This document shows, piece by piece, positions 1 through 9,249 of a DNA stretch of 64,000 nt. The notes under the pieces were generated by a model. It saw only the letters and a program-made list of their open reading frames with translations, did not search any database and was not told where the DNA came from. Origin of the DNA: Phycisphaerae bacterium (GTDB taxonomy: Bacteria; Planctomycetota; Phycisphaerae; Sedimentisphaerales; Anaerobacaceae); NCBI GenBank assembly GCA_030601845.1, contig JAUWAY010000003.1, positions 49,846 through 113,845 on the forward strand, written 5' to 3'. The stretch's first letter is position 1, and each line of letters opens with the position of its first letter. The position numbers and the translations under genes are program-made.

Positions 1-1524
1 ACCGCCATCTCCCGTATGCAAAATCGGAAACGGCTCACCCCAGTAACGCTGCCTGCTGAAAAGCCAGTCACGCAGCTTATAGTTTACAGCTTTGTTGCCC
101 TTACCCCTTTCCGCAAGCCAGTTTGTAATCTGCTCCTTGAATTCAACCGTTGGCAAACCGTTGAACTGGCCGCTGTTCATCGCAACACCATCACCTGTAT
201 AGGCAACATCACCTTTCATCACATTTTCATACATTGAATCCCATATCTCTTGTTCGCTGGAAGTCCATGTAGGGTCAACCCAGTTATCCCTAATTCCAAT
301 AGAAATTCGTCTATCTTTAGGTGGTTCCACAACAAGTCTAATCTCTAAACCGAATTTCTTGGCGAATTCAAAGTCTCGCTCATCGTGAGCCGGCACCGAC
401 ATAATCGCTCCGGTCCCATAGCTAATCAGAACATAATCGCTTATCCAGATCGGTATCTTCTCCTCATTGACCGGATTTATTGCGTAAGCGCCTGTAAAGA
501 CACCGGTTTTCTCTTTTGCCAAGTCGGTACGGTCAAGGTCACTTTTGCGTGCCGCCTCCTCACGATATTTTTGAACATCTCCTTTCCTTTCCTCACTTGT
601 AATTTTATCAACAAGTGGATGTTCAGGAGCCATCACCATATAGGTTGCGCCGAACAGCGTATCCGGCCGGGTGGTGAAAACGCGAATAGTTTCATCGAAA
701 CCATCGATTTTGAAATCGACATCGGCGCCGATGCTCTTGCCTATCCAGTCTGTCTGCAACTTCTTTATCGATTCGGGCCAATCTACTTCCTTTAAATCCT
801 CCAGCAGTCGTTCAGCGTATTTGGTAATTCGCAGCATCCACTGTCGCATCGGCTTTCTGATTACCGGATGCCCGCCACGCTCACTAAGACCGCCGATAAC
901 TTCCTCATTTGCCAGAACCGTCCCAAGCGCCGGACACCAGTTGACAGCAACCTCCGCCTCGTAAGCCAGACGACGGTCATCCACGTACTGTCGTTTTTGC
1001 TCTTCACTCAATCCTTCCGGAATGTGCAACTGTTCAATCGGTTTGGCTTTCTGTTCACTCTTGTCAAAGTAACTATTGAAAAATTTCAGAAATATCCATT
1101 GCGTCCACTTGTAGTAATTCGGGTCGGTAGTGTCAACTTCACGGTCCCAGTCATAGCTAAAACCCAGCGATTTGATTTGCCGGCGCATAATATCTATATT
1201 GTTTTTCGTTGTCGAATCGGGGGCCGCACCAGTCTCAACGGCATACTGCTCAGCCGGCAGACCGAATGCGTCCCACCCCATAGGATGCAGAACATTAAAT
1301 CCCTTCATTCGTTTATACCGGGCAACTATATCGCTTGCAGTATAACCTTCCGGATGACCGACGTGCAGCCCACGGGCGCTCGGGTAAGGAAACATATCCA
1401 GCACATAATACTTACTCCTGGAATCATCCAGGTCTTCCGCTTTAAATGTCTTATTCTGCTCCCAGAAATGCTGCCACTTCTTTTCAATTGCGCCAAATCT
1501 ATATAGTCCCTTTTTGGAACACAT
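1..1524 (-). CDS. leuS: leucyl-tRNA synthetase, N-terminal part (runs off the window)
   Basis: Class I aminoacyl-tRNA synthetase that charges tRNA-Leu in the cytoplasm. From the ATG at 1524 the frame stays open to base 1, giving 508 residues of a protein normally 810-870 long, so the C-terminal part lies outside. The HIGH signature is HVGH at residues 54-57 within [18 protein letters not shown]. The editing-domain motif [13 protein letters not shown] is near residue 283, and [13 protein letters not shown] near residue 488 leads into the second half of the catalytic domain. An AAGGAG lies 12 bases before the ATG, a slightly long spacing. The gene follows the tRNA-Pro gene on the same strand. 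Family assignment is secure. All frames on the opposite strand here are shadows. Confidence 0.97.
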   Translation of the reverse strand, partial: MCSKKGLYRFGAIEKKWQHFWEQNKTFKAEDLDDSRSKYYVLDMFPYPSARGLHVGHPEGYTASDIVARYKRMKGFNVLHPMGWDAFGLPAEQYAVETGAAPDSTTKNNIDIMRRQIKSLGFSYDWDREVDTTDPNYYKWTQWIFLKFFNSYFDKSEQKAKPIEQLHIPEGLSEEQKRQYVDDRRLAYEAEVAVNWCPALGTVLANEEVIGGLSERGGHPVIRKPMRQWMLRITKYAERLLEDLKEVDWPESIKKLQTDWIGKSIGADVDFKIDGFDETIRVFTTRPDTLFGATYMVMAPEHPLVDKITSEERKGDVQKYREEAARKSDLDRTDLAKEKTGVFTGAYAINPVNEEKIPIWISDYVLISYGTGAIMSVPAHDERDFEFAKKFGLEIRLVVEPPKDRRISIGIRDNWVDPTWTSSEQEIWDSMYENVMKGDVAYTGDGVAMNSGQFNGLPTVEFKEQITNWLAERGKGNKAVNYKLRDWLFSRQRYWGEPFPILHTGDGG

Positions 1525-1559
1525 CTGTCTTTACCGCTCCTTATTGGCTTAAAAATAAA

Positions 1560-1634
1560 TCGGGGAGACAGGATTTGAACCTGCGACCTCTGCGTCCCGA
1601 ACGCAGCGCTCTGGCCAAACTGAGCTACTCCCCG
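1560..1634 (-). tRNA. tRNA-Pro (anticodon CGG)
   Basis: Read on the minus strand it folds as a normal cloverleaf: acceptor CGGGGAG paired with CTCCCCG, D arm GCTC/GAGC, anticodon stem CTGCG/CGCAG with loop TTCGGGA (anticodon CGG, reading CCG), and T arm with loop TTCAAAT. The discriminator base is A and the 3' CCA is not encoded, so it must be added by CCA-adding enzyme. It lies between priA and leuS and has its own promoter 17 bases upstream. Confidence 0.95.
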
Positions 1635-1650
1635 ATAAAACCGAGCACAA

Positions 1651-1679
1651 ATAATAGCACATCGGCCGGCCAATTGCAA
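1651..1679 (-). promoter_or_regulatory. sigma70-type promoter of tRNA-Pro
   Basis: On the minus strand TTGCAA (1679-1674), a 17-base spacer and TATTAT (1656-1651) lie just upstream of the tRNA. The predicted start is about 10 bases before the mature 5' end. It sits in the short gap after priA, so tRNA-Pro need not depend on priA read-through. Called from consensus match and position only. Confidence 0.7.
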
Positions 1680-1680
1680 C

Positions 1681-4059
1681 CTATAGTAGATTGACAGGGT
1701 CTATATCTATAGCAACCTTAACTGCAGGCCGAACAGACCGCTCAGCTCGCAAGCTCGCAAATAACCGCTGTATAGTCGCCGCCTCAGGGGCCTGGATAAT
1801 TATTTGCATCCTGTGGAAACGCTGTATGCGACTTATCACCGCCGGTATAGGCCCTCGAACGGTTACCGCCAGATTGTCCCGCTCAACAATATAATCTATT
1901 CTTTCACGTATCGTCTTACAGGCTGCTTCAAGTTTATCAAAATTCCTGTCCCGTATAACGATAACCGCCAGTCGCCAGAACGGCGGCAAATTGCAGGCCT
2001 TGCGATGCTTCAATTCCTCCTGGATAAAGCCGTTATAGTCATTGGCCAGCGCAAACTGTATAGCCGGCTGGTCAGCTAAAAACGTCTGCACAAACACCAC
2101 CCCCTTTTTCAAAGACCGCCCAGCCCGCCCTGCCACATGAGAAATCAATTGAAAGGTCCGCTCGTTCGCCCTGAAATCCGGCAGATAAAGGCAGGTGTCA
2201 GCACTGATAATGCCCACCAATGTTACGTTCGGAAAATGCAGACCCTTAGCTAACATCTGCGTGCCGGCTAATATATCGATTCGGCCGTCACTAAAGTCCC
2301 CTAAAACCCGGTAATAATCCCGCCCTGCCATAGAATCGCTGTCAACCCTCAAGACACGGGCATCAGGAAATTTCCTGGTCAATTCCTCTTCAAGCCGTTG
2401 CGAACCGAGCCCAATCATCACCATACCTTTGCCGCACAGAGGACACTTTTCAGGCACAAGTGTTTGCGCCAGACAATAATGGCATATCGCATAACCGTAA
2501 TCTATGTGTTTGCCTGTAATCGTTCGCATCCGGTCACTGCCGCGGGCCCTTGATTTGTGAAAGGTTAGCGTTACATCACAGTTCCGGCAGTGCAAAGTAT
2601 GTTTGCAGGACGGGCAAAATACAAAATTACTATAGCCGCGCCTGTTCAAAAGCAAAATCGCCTGCTCCTTTTTCGCCAGAACCTCTTTCAGACGCTCAGC
2701 CAACGGCTCAGAAATCAAACTAACGCCCTTCTGCGTCAGACCCCCCTGCCGCAAATCCACAAGTTTCATCTCCGGCATAGGCAAATCCATCACCCTCTTG
2801 GGCAGACGCACCACGTCAAAATGTTTTTTGCTCCGGCAGTTAAACAGCGTCTCCAGCGACGGCGTCGCACTGCCTAAAATACAGTGTGCGTTTGCTAATT
2901 GCGCCCGCTTTATCGCCACGTCTCTCCCGTTATATCGCGGTTGTGTATCCTGCTTGTAGCTCGGCTCATGCTCCTCGTCAACAACGATAAGCCCTAAGCG
3001 GTCTAACGGCGCAAAAATTGCCGAGCGGGCACCTATAACCACCTCAGCTTCACCCGACCTTATCTTCTGCCACTGCACGTTGCGCTGGGCAGCGGTCAGC
3101 CCAGAGTGCATTACTGCAACCCTCTCAAACCTTGCGCTGAACCGTTGAACCGTCTGTGCCGTAAGAGCAATTTCAGGAAGCAGCACGATAGCACGCCTGT
3201 CTTTTCTCAGAGCCCCTTCAATAGCCCTTATATAAAGCTCGGTTTTGCCGCTGTCGGTAACGCCATATAGAAGCGTAACACCGAATCGCCCTGATTCTAT
3301 CTCAGCTTTGAAATGAGCCAACGCCTTTTGCTGGTCTTCATTCAGTACAACCTTGTCGGTTTTTAGCGACATCCCATCCGGAATAGCCGGCAAAGACTTC
3401 AAGATTGTTTTCTGGGCTATTTTAATAACCTGCTTCTCAGCCAATTTTTTTACCGGTGCATCCGTACAACCAACTCCTGCCAGCAACCTATTCAGTTCCA
3501 CCGCATCTTTAGAACTAAAGGCCCCCTTCTCTTCCAGAAATTTCACAATCTGCTTCTGCTTCTTGCCCCTCAATTGCTTAACGCTTTCTTCGATATCAGC
3601 CGAGCTGATTGAAAGATAAACATATCTTTGCGTCTTGACCCCAGCTCCTTTTTTCACCGCCCCAGGCACCATTGCCGCAAGAACCTGACCTAACGGACAA
3701 ACATAGTAACTGCCAATCCACCGAGCTAATTCCATCAGCCCGGCATTCACCAACGGCTCTTTATCAATCACCCTGGACACTTTCTTTAGTTTAAATATTC
3801 TTCCTCTTTTTCTCTGTGTTTCTCTGTGTTCTCTGTGGCTAACATCCACTCCAACACAAAACCCAATTTGCAGTTTATTTTTCTTCCCAAACGGCACCTC
3901 CACCCTCTGCCCTACTCTAATCGGCCAGAGCTCATCCGCCACAAGGTAATCAAACTCCCTATCCACACCCACCTCAAACGCCACACGAATAATATGATGG
4001 CATTCCACCTCCTCGACTTCTTCTGTCGCAAACAAACTGCTTGTTTGATATCTATTCAT
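1681..4059 (-). CDS. priA: primosomal protein N' (replication restart helicase PriA)
   Basis: Superfamily 2 DNA helicase that reloads the replisome at stalled forks. Visible motifs are Walker A GVTDSGKTE (about residue 265), the DEEH box in VVDEEHEPSYKQ (about 361), LGSATPSLE, the paired zinc knuckles CPSCKHTLHCRNC and CHYC/CPLCG (about 480-540), and the C-terminal helicase part GTQMLAKGLHFPNV (about 603). The ATG at 4059 is preferred because the upstream ATG at 4143 would overlap the neighbouring gene by 68 bases and add residues unlike PriA; this gives 792 residues. Oddity: residues around 73-88 contain SHREHRETQRKRG, encoded by a nine-base tandem repeat of the kind found in this genome's spacers (3798-3841). 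Confidence 0.96.
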   Translation of the reverse strand: MNRYQTSSLFATEEVEEVECHHIIRVAFEVGVDREFDYLVADELWPIRVGQRVEVPFGKKNKLQIGFCVGVDVSHREHRETQRKRGRIFKLKKVSRVIDKEPLVNAGLMELARWIGSYYVCPLGQVLAAMVPGAVKKGAGVKTQRYVYLSISSADIEESVKQLRGKKQKQIVKFLEEKGAFSSKDAVELNRLLAGVGCTDAPVKKLAEKQVIKIAQKTILKSLPAIPDGMSLKTDKVVLNEDQQKALAHFKAEIESGRFGVTLLYGVTDSGKTELYIRAIEGALRKDRRAIVLLPEIALTAQTVQRFSARFERVAVMHSGLTAAQRNVQWQKIRSGEAEVVIGARSAIFAPLDRLGLIVVDEEHEPSYKQDTQPRYNGRDVAIKRAQLANAHCILGSATPSLETLFNCRSKKHFDVVRLPKRVMDLPMPEMKLVDLRQGGLTQKGVSLISEPLAERLKEVLAKKEQAILLLNRRGYSNFVFCPSCKHTLHCRNCDVTLTFHKSRARGSDRMRTITGKHIDYGYAICHYCLAQTLVPEKCPLCGKGMVMIGLGSQRLEEELTRKFPDARVLRVDSDSMAGRDYYRVLGDFSDGRIDILAGTQMLAKGLHFPNVTLVGIISADTCLYLPDFRANERTFQLISHVAGRAGRSLKKGVVFVQTFLADQPAIQFALANDYNGFIQEELKHRKACNLPPFWRLAVIVIRDRNFDKLEAACKTIRERIDYIVERDNLAVTVRGPIPAVISRIQRFHRMQIIIQAPEAATIQRLFASLRAERSVRPAVKVAIDIDPVNLL
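3798..3841 (-). repeat. nine-base tandem repeat inside priA
   Basis: On the minus strand GTTAGCCACAGAGAACACAG continues as further CACAGAGA units. The same family lies in the spacers near 13770 and 33163 and inside murD near 22185. Because the unit is nine bases it is read as a three-residue HRE repeat without breaking the priA frame. PriA relatives do not carry this stretch as far as I know, so it looks like an in-frame insertion in the N-terminal DNA-binding domain. Confidence 0.75.
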
Positions 4060-4075
4060 AGTATTTTCATCTTCA

Positions 4076-4525
4076 TTATTGTGTGTTGTATTTTGGATGT
4101 CCCCCAACCTCCTTATAAAACTGAGCAAATGCTTCATACTCAAGAAATGCTACCCATCCCATTTTGATATAGTCCTCCGATGTTGGCTTAATCGCATTGC
4201 ATTCAATTCCCATTGCTGAAACATATAACTTTTCAATCCAGACATGATAAGATCCTTTATCTTTGAATATTGTTTTCCCACCGCTATGTCCCTCCCCTCC
4301 ATTGATAGCTCTCTGAAAGTCCCGCCATCTTCCTTGTAAACCTTGTTTTCGTTTTGTCATCCCAATATATACAACATCAGAAAATAAAGGCTTCTCATTT
4401 TCAAGATTTTTGGTGGATATTGCAATTAGATAAACTCCAGAACAAATTTTTAGCTGGTATCTATTTCTGTTTTCCCATTTATACCATTGGGAAAACTCTA
4501 ATTTTGGAATAGCAACTTTTCTCAC
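4076..4525 (-). CDS. GIY-YIG-like protein
   Basis: A small protein of 149 residues with a recognisable GIY-YIG nuclease core: SGVYLIA, then DVVYIGMTKR, an arginine in LQGRWRDF, and a late glutamate in AFLEYEAFAQFYKE that could be the metal-binding residue. GIY-YIG domains cut DNA in repair, restriction and mobile elements; the role here is not clear from context. The GTG at 4525 is chosen because GGGA lies six bases upstream; a longer reading from 4588 would begin inside a heptad-repeat spacer. It sits between lhgO and priA on the same strand, 16 bases before priA, and may be an acquired gene. Confidence 0.6.
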   Translation of the reverse strand: MRKVAIPKLEFSQWYKWENRNRYQLKICSGVYLIAISTKNLENEKPLFSDVVYIGMTKRKQGLQGRWRDFQRAINGGEGHSGGKTIFKDKGSYHVWIEKLYVSAMGIECNAIKPTSEDYIKMGWVAFLEYEAFAQFYKEVGGHPKYNTQ

Positions 4526-4560
4526 GTTTTGTCCCAAATCTTTGGTGTGTTCAAAATCAA

Positions 4561-4592
4561 TTCGCAATACGCATCGCGCATAACGCAATACG
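4561..4592. repeat. heptad repeat spacer
   Basis: The plus strand reads in seven-base steps: CGCAATA, CGCATCG, CGCATAA, CGCAATA, CGATTTA. This is one of many families of degenerate seven-base tandem repeats in the spacers of this window. It separates lhgO from the GIY-YIG gene. Confidence 0.7.
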
Positions 4593-4594
4593 AT

Positions 4595-5815
4595 TTAGAG
4601 CTTAAAGTACTCTGTGGCCAGTTGATTTATATAATCTCCGATGGCAAGAGCTGCGGTTGCAGCCGGCGAGGGAGCATTTAAAACGTGGATAGAATTTCCT
4701 CGTCTTTCTATTCTAAAATCATCAATTGGCTCACCGCCCCGCCCAACCGCCTGAGCACGCACTCCAGCATCACCCGGCTTTATATCATCGGCTTGGAGTG
4801 AAGGGATAAGCCGCTGTAATTGCTGCAGGAACAGTTTCTTAGAAAACGCCCGTGTATATTCTTTAAATCCATATTTCCAATTCTTGATAAACATTTTCCA
4901 TGTCCCCCGCCAGGTAAGCGCGTCCCAGGAGTCTCTAAAACTAAAATCGGTTTTGCCATAACCTTCTCTCTTGAACGAGAAAACCGCATTTGGCCCGCAC
5001 TCCACTGACCCATCAATCTTACGCGTAAAATGAACTCCTAAAAATGGAAACGCCGGGTCCGGAACAGGATATATCAGACTCCTGACTTTTTCTCTCGCCT
5101 CTTCTGCCAGCTCATAATAATCCCCACGGAACGGGACAATCTTCATTTTCGTCTCGACCCCATACATTTTCGCTATCCTGTCGCACTGAAGTCCCGCACA
5201 GTTAATAATATACCGACCGGCCAAAGTCCCTTGCTTTGTCACTACCTTCGTAAAAAAATCGTGCTTCTCAAATCCTAACACCTTATGCGAAGTCAGAACC
5301 TTATTGTCCGCCGGCTCCAATTCTATCAACTCTGCCAATTTCTTCGTAACTTCGGCAAAATCAATAATCCCTGTGCACGGCACCCGTATACCCGCGATGC
5401 CCTGACAGAACGGCTCAAGTTCCTCGATTTCGTCCGGGCCTATTCTTTGAATCCCTTCTATCTCGTTCTCCACGCCGTTGTGAAAAATCTTCTCAAAGTT
5501 CGCCAGTTCTTTTTTCTTCGTCGCAACAATTATTTTGCCGCAAGTCTCATAACGTATTCCGTGTTCTTTAGCAAAAGCCAACAGCTCTTTGCGACCTTTA
5601 GCGCAGGTCTTCGCTTTAGTTGAGCCCGGCTTATAGTACAGCCCGGAATGAATAACGCCCGAATTATGCCCGGTCTGATGAACTGCCAGCTCATCTTCTT
5701 TTTCCAAGACAGCAATACGGATTTCAGGATGGGCCCGGCCAATCTTGTATGCCGACGCCAGACCGACAATCCCACCACCTATCACAATAATATCAAAATC
5801 AACTTGCTGTTTCAT
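4595..5815 (-). CDS. lhgO: L-2-hydroxyglutarate oxidase (FAD-dependent, LhgO type)
   Basis: Oxidises L-2-hydroxyglutarate to 2-oxoglutarate, a repair step for a side product of central metabolism; the bacterial enzymes pass electrons to the quinone pool. The protein (406 residues) starts with an FAD dinucleotide fold, IIVIGGGIVGLASA, followed by HQTGHNSGVIHSGLYY, typical of the LhgO branch of the DAO family. The end VRAQAVGRGGEPIDDF with VLNAPSPAATAALAIGDYI also matches this family. The ATG at 5815 is preferred over an earlier one that adds ten residues. It lies downstream of pruA on the same strand after a repeat-filled gap of 100 bases; both enzymes touch glutamate/2-oxoglutarate metabolism. 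Confidence 0.9.
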   Translation of the reverse strand: MKQQVDFDIIVIGGGIVGLASAYKIGRAHPEIRIAVLEKEDELAVHQTGHNSGVIHSGLYYKPGSTKAKTCAKGRKELLAFAKEHGIRYETCGKIIVATKKKELANFEKIFHNGVENEIEGIQRIGPDEIEELEPFCQGIAGIRVPCTGIIDFAEVTKKLAELIELEPADNKVLTSHKVLGFEKHDFFTKVVTKQGTLAGRYIINCAGLQCDRIAKMYGVETKMKIVPFRGDYYELAEEAREKVRSLIYPVPDPAFPFLGVHFTRKIDGSVECGPNAVFSFKREGYGKTDFSFRDSWDALTWRGTWKMFIKNWKYGFKEYTRAFSKKLFLQQLQRLIPSLQADDIKPGDAGVRAQAVGRGGEPIDDFRIERRGNSIHVLNAPSPAATAALAIGDYINQLATEYFKL

Positions 5816-5840
5816 TGTCCCAAATCCTAAAGCTCCACCA

Positions 5841-5915
5841 CGCAATACACGTCACACAATACCCACGCCCGGCCTTGAGCGAAGCGAAGGCACGCAATAC
5901 ACAGTACGAGATACC
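5841..5915. repeat. heptad repeats with a GAGCGAAGCGAAGG core
   Basis: Between lhgO and pruA, CGCAATA-type heptads flank the short element TTGAGCGAAGCGAAGG. The two repeat kinds are interleaved, as also seen inside recO (56900-56990). No gene is visible here. Confidence 0.65.
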
Positions 5916-5917
5916 GG

Positions 5918-7549
5918 TTACTCTTCTTCCATATACGGATAACGGAAGTTCCTCGGCGGCAAAAACGTCTCCTTGATGGCACGCGGCGAGACCCACCGCT
6001 CCAGGTTAAGCCAGCTGCCGGCCTTGTCGTTCGTGCCCGACGCCCGCGTACCGCCGAACGGCTGCTGCGCAACCACCGCACCCGTCGGCTTATCGTTGAC
6101 GTAAAAATTACCCGCCGCGTGACGCAGCGTGTCCATCGCCTTGACTATCGCACCACGCTCCAAAGCAAATATCGCCCCGGTTAGCGCATACGGCGAGGTC
6201 CGGTCGCAAAGCTCTAACGTCTCGTCATACTCACCTTCCGGGTAAACATATATAGTCAACACCGGCCCGAAAACCTCTTCGGCCATCAACTTCGACTTCG
6301 GGTCTTTACTTACAACGACAGTCGGCTCGATGAAGTATCCCGTCGAGTCATCACATCCGCCGCCGATAATAATCTCCATATCCGTCGAACTCTTGGCGTA
6401 CTCAATATACTCTCTGATAGTACCGAAGGCCTTTTTATCGATAATCGCACCCATAAAGTTCTTAAAGTCCGTAACATCGCCCATCTTCATATCACCTATC
6501 TCATCCAGCAGTTGCTCTTTGACCTGCGGCCAGATTGATTCCGGAATATACGCTCGCGAAGCAGCCGAGCACTTCTGACCCTGATATTCGAACGACCCTC
6601 GCACCAACGCCGCCACCAGTACATCAATATCACAGCTTGCGTGCGCGAATACAAAATTCTTGCCGCCGGTCTCGCCGACGATTCGCGGATAAGAGACGTA
6701 CTTGCGAATGTCCGAACCAATCGTTAGCCAGATTGTCGAAAACACGTATGTGCTGCCGGTAAAGTGAATTCCGCCGAGCCTGACATCGTTCAGCGCTGGT
6801 GGGCCGACCACCGGCCCGGGGCCAGGCACCATATTGATAACTCCCGGCGGCAGCCCTGCTTCTTCCAGTATCTTCATAATAAAGTACGCCGGCAACACTG
6901 CAGCCGATGCTGGCTTCCACACCACCGTGTTGCCCATCAATGCCGGTGCCGTAGGAAGGTTACCTGCTATCGAAGTGAAGTTGAACGGCGTCAAAGCCAG
7001 AACAAAACCATCCAGAGGACGATGCTCCATATAGTTCAGCACCCCGGGCGTGGACATCGGCTGGTCCCCGTACACCTCCTCCATAAAATGCGGGTTGAAA
7101 CGCCAGAAATCTATCAGCTCGCACGCAGAGTCGATCTCCGCCTGGTGCGGCGTCTTGCTCATGTTCAGCATCGTGGCCGCGTTGAGAGTCTGACGGTATT
7201 TGCCCGCTAACAATTCCGCCGCCTTCAGCAGCACCACCGCACGCGACTCCCACGGCATCTGGCCCCACTGACGCTTGGCCTTCTCCGCAGCATCCACCGC
7301 CTTGATGGCGAACTCCGCATCCGCCTGGTGATACCTGCCAAGAACCTGCTTGTGGTCGTGCGGACACCGTATATCCACAAGTTTGCCGTTACGCACTTCT
7401 TCTCCGCCGATAATCATCGGCACCTCTACTTGCCCGCTGAGCATCTCTTTCAGCTTCGCAGCCAGTTCCCCACGTTCGCCACTCCCAGGCGAATACTGCA
7501 AAATCGGCTCATTGACCGGCTGAGGGATTTGAAAAATACCGTTAAACAT
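5918..7549 (-). CDS. pruA: L-glutamate gamma-semialdehyde dehydrogenase (P5C dehydrogenase)
   Basis: NAD-dependent aldehyde dehydrogenase converting glutamate semialdehyde (from proline) to glutamate. The 543-residue length matches the stand-alone type with a long N-terminal segment (the group that includes human ALDH4A1). Visible are the cofactor-site segment LALTPFNFTSIAGNLPTAPA, the glutamate in VGETGGKNFVFA (about residue 292), and the catalytic cysteine in YQGQKCSAASRAY (about 325), with EEVFGPVL and the C-terminal PFGGTRASGTNDKAG. AAGGAG lies eight bases before the ATG. No proline dehydrogenase gene is in the window. lhgO follows downstream on the same strand. Confidence 0.94.
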   Translation of the reverse strand: MFNGIFQIPQPVNEPILQYSPGSGERGELAAKLKEMLSGQVEVPMIIGGEEVRNGKLVDIRCPHDHKQVLGRYHQADAEFAIKAVDAAEKAKRQWGQMPWESRAVVLLKAAELLAGKYRQTLNAATMLNMSKTPHQAEIDSACELIDFWRFNPHFMEEVYGDQPMSTPGVLNYMEHRPLDGFVLALTPFNFTSIAGNLPTAPALMGNTVVWKPASAAVLPAYFIMKILEEAGLPPGVINMVPGPGPVVGPPALNDVRLGGIHFTGSTYVFSTIWLTIGSDIRKYVSYPRIVGETGGKNFVFAHASCDIDVLVAALVRGSFEYQGQKCSAASRAYIPESIWPQVKEQLLDEIGDMKMGDVTDFKNFMGAIIDKKAFGTIREYIEYAKSSTDMEIIIGGGCDDSTGYFIEPTVVVSKDPKSKLMAEEVFGPVLTIYVYPEGEYDETLELCDRTSPYALTGAIFALERGAIVKAMDTLRHAAGNFYVNDKPTGAVVAQQPFGGTRASGTNDKAGSWLNLERWVSPRAIKETFLPPRNFRYPYMEEE

Positions 7550-7751
7550 TTCTGTCTCCTTATAATATGCACTTCAAATTTCACAACCAACAAAGGGCCG
7601 TATTGTCTCGCATAACTATCAAAAAATCAACCTTTCCCCGCATCTTTTTTGTTCTTACTTTTGCCCTTAACTATGCCCGCAGGTGTTTATAACGCTTGTC
7701 TACTCGCGTTTTTGCAGAGAACTGACTAATTTTGTCGAAGAAATAACTAAT

Positions 7752-8534
7752 ATGAGCAAGAAATGGTCCGTTATCTTGACGCTTTGCGCGTGCCTGACCA
7801 TCCTGGCCCTTGCCGGCTGCTACCAGCCGGTAAGCTACCCGGTGATAATTTCCCAGCCACGCCCGTTGCCATCTGCACTTCTGACCAGCTACCGCATTGT
7901 CGGTAAATCGGTCAGGCAGCAGCCAATCCTCAGCATCATCCTCGGCCAGGGCGAAGATGTGATTTTCATCCTGGCAACCATCCATGGCAACGAACCAGCC
8001 GGAACCACGCTACTTCTACGCCTCGTAAAATATCTGCAACAAAACCCAAAATGGCTAAAAACAAGAACCGTTGTCCTTCTGCCAACAGCAAATCCAGACG
8101 GTATGGCCACGGGCAACCGCTACAACGCCCACGGCGTCGACCTCAACCGAAATTTCGCAACAGCCAACCGCCTTAACAACCAACGCTCCGGAACCACCCC
8201 ACTCTCCGAGCCCGAGGCCCGCATAATCGACCAGCTCATCCGGCAATATGCTCCCGACCGCATTGTCAGCATTCACCAGCCGCTTGCCTGTATCGACTAC
8301 GATGGCCCAGCTCAGGCACTGGCCAGCCGACTGGCCCAATATTGCGACCTGCCTGTCAAAAAGCTCGGCGCAAAGCCCGGTTCACTCGGCTCGTATGCCG
8401 GCCTCACCCTCCACATCCCTACCATAACCATTGAACTGCCCCCCGGTGCCGACCGACTCGACCGCCAATCCCTCTGGGATAAATACGGCCCCCCTCTCAT
8501 CGCCGCAGTTATATACCCAAACAGACCCGAATAA
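7752..8534 (+). CDS. M14-family zinc carboxypeptidase, lipoprotein (MpaA-like)
   Basis: Predicted envelope lipoprotein with peptidase activity, probably on peptidoglycan peptides or other short peptides. The signal peptide ends in a lipobox LALAGC. M14 motifs are in order: HGNEPAG (zinc His and Glu, about residue 76), NPDG, VDLNRNF (about 128), SIHQP (third zinc ligand, about 173) and the catalytic glutamate in TITIELPPG (about 226). The start at 7752 places the lysines directly before the hydrophobic core; the frame is open further upstream but adds no signal-like sequence. The last 27 residues have a second, diverged copy downstream at 9250-9333, on the far side of a DUF4258/DUF2283 pair, so the present tail may have arrived with that cassette. 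Confidence 0.88.
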   Translation: MSKKWSVILTLCACLTILALAGCYQPVSYPVIISQPRPLPSALLTSYRIVGKSVRQQPILSIILGQGEDVIFILATIHGNEPAGTTLLLRLVKYLQQNPKWLKTRTVVLLPTANPDGMATGNRYNAHGVDLNRNFATANRLNNQRSGTTPLSEPEARIIDQLIRQYAPDRIVSIHQPLACIDYDGPAQALASRLAQYCDLPVKKLGAKPGSLGSYAGLTLHIPTITIELPPGADRLDRQSLWDKYGPPLIAAVIYPNRPE

Positions 8535-8575
8535 ACAACAGCAAAACCTTACACCGATGCCGCGCCCAAAAAAAC

Positions 8576-8604
8576 TTGCATTTGCCACCAGATTATGGTA
8601 TCTT
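8576..8604 (+). promoter_or_regulatory. promoter of the DUF4258/DUF2283 pair
   Basis: TTGCAT, a 17-base spacer and TATCTT lie about 60 bases before the DUF4258 start, in the gap after the peptidase stop codon. The cassette thus appears to carry its own promoter. Consensus match only. Confidence 0.5.
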
Positions 8605-8661
8605 TATTAGTAACAGATGTAACAATGCCTATGAAATGCTAAGGGCACAGGATAATATGGG

Positions 8662-8937
8662 ATGAAGCCAATTGTATTTTCACAACATGCTTTAGATCAG
8701 CTTGGTGACCGAGGAGCATCAGAACAAGAGGTAAAACTGGCAATACAAGGTGGAGAAGAGGTTCCTGCTAAAAAAGGCCGGAGAGCATTTAGAAAAAATT
8801 TCCCTTTTGGTTCTAAATGGAAAGGTAAGCATTACGAGCTAAAGCAGGTAATGCCCATTGTCGTAGAAGATCCTGAAGAAACAGTTGTAGTTACGGTGTT
8901 TGTATTTTATTTCGGAGGACAGACTCGTGAAGATTAA
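8662..8937 (+). CDS. DUF4258-like protein (possible toxin of a toxin-antitoxin pair)
   Basis: A 91-residue protein whose start, FSQHALDQLGDRGASEQEV, has the pattern of DUF4258 proteins (an early SxHA, then RGIS-like and EV). These small folds resemble RelE-type mRNA interferases and are often found in toxin-antitoxin pairs, but the activity is not established. Basic residues cluster in AKKGRRAFRKNFPF. Its end overlaps the start of the DUF2283 gene by 11 bases, which implies translational coupling. The pair sits between the peptidase gene and a stranded copy of that gene's 3' end. Confidence 0.75.
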   Translation: MKPIVFSQHALDQLGDRGASEQEVKLAIQGGEEVPAKKGRRAFRKNFPFGSKWKGKHYELKQVMPIVVEDPEETVVVTVFVFYFGGQTRED

Positions 8938-9142
8938 ATATGACCCTAAGGTTGATGCCGCCTATATCTCCTTCAAGAAAGGGCCTGTCGAACTAACCAC
9001 TATGCGAATTACCGAAGACATTTCTGTCGATTTCGGACCCGGAGAGGACATCGTTGGTATAGAGGTTTTAGACGCATCTAAACACCTGGAACTCAGTCGC
9101 AAACATCCAAAGATTGAACTGGAAAACCTGGTGTCCGGTTAA
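8927..9142 (+). CDS. DUF2283 protein (possible antitoxin partner)
   Basis: A 71-residue protein beginning VKIKYDPKVDAAYISF, the diagnostic start of DUF2283, then EDISVDFGPGEDIVGIEVLDASKHL. The GTG at 8927 is preferred: GGAGG lies eight bases upstream and the family begins exactly here. It overlaps the preceding DUF4258 gene by 11 bases. DUF4258-DUF2283 pairs are common in cyanobacteria and planctomycetes and are thought to form toxin-antitoxin-like units; that role is inferred from arrangement only. Confidence 0.82.
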   Translation: MKIKYDPKVDAAYISFKKGPVELTTMRITEDISVDFGPGEDIVGIEVLDASKHLELSRKHPKIELENLVSG

Positions 9143-9249
9143 GAAAAAGCTCTAAGGGTGTTTTAGCGACAAATAAATCGATTTTACGTCCCAGTTAACT
9201 TTCGCAGTTTTTAGGCGGCTAAACTCCATGAAATATAATTATAAACGCC

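Noticed and set aside
16..1506. Several plus-strand open frames of 60-212 codons
   Set aside because: They lie antisense to leuS, whose frame has strong family motifs throughout; they lack ribosome sites and family features.
7562..7590. TTGGTT-17-TATTAT promoter before pruA
   Set aside because: The -10 touches the ribosome site, so the transcript would start within it. A chance match is more likely.
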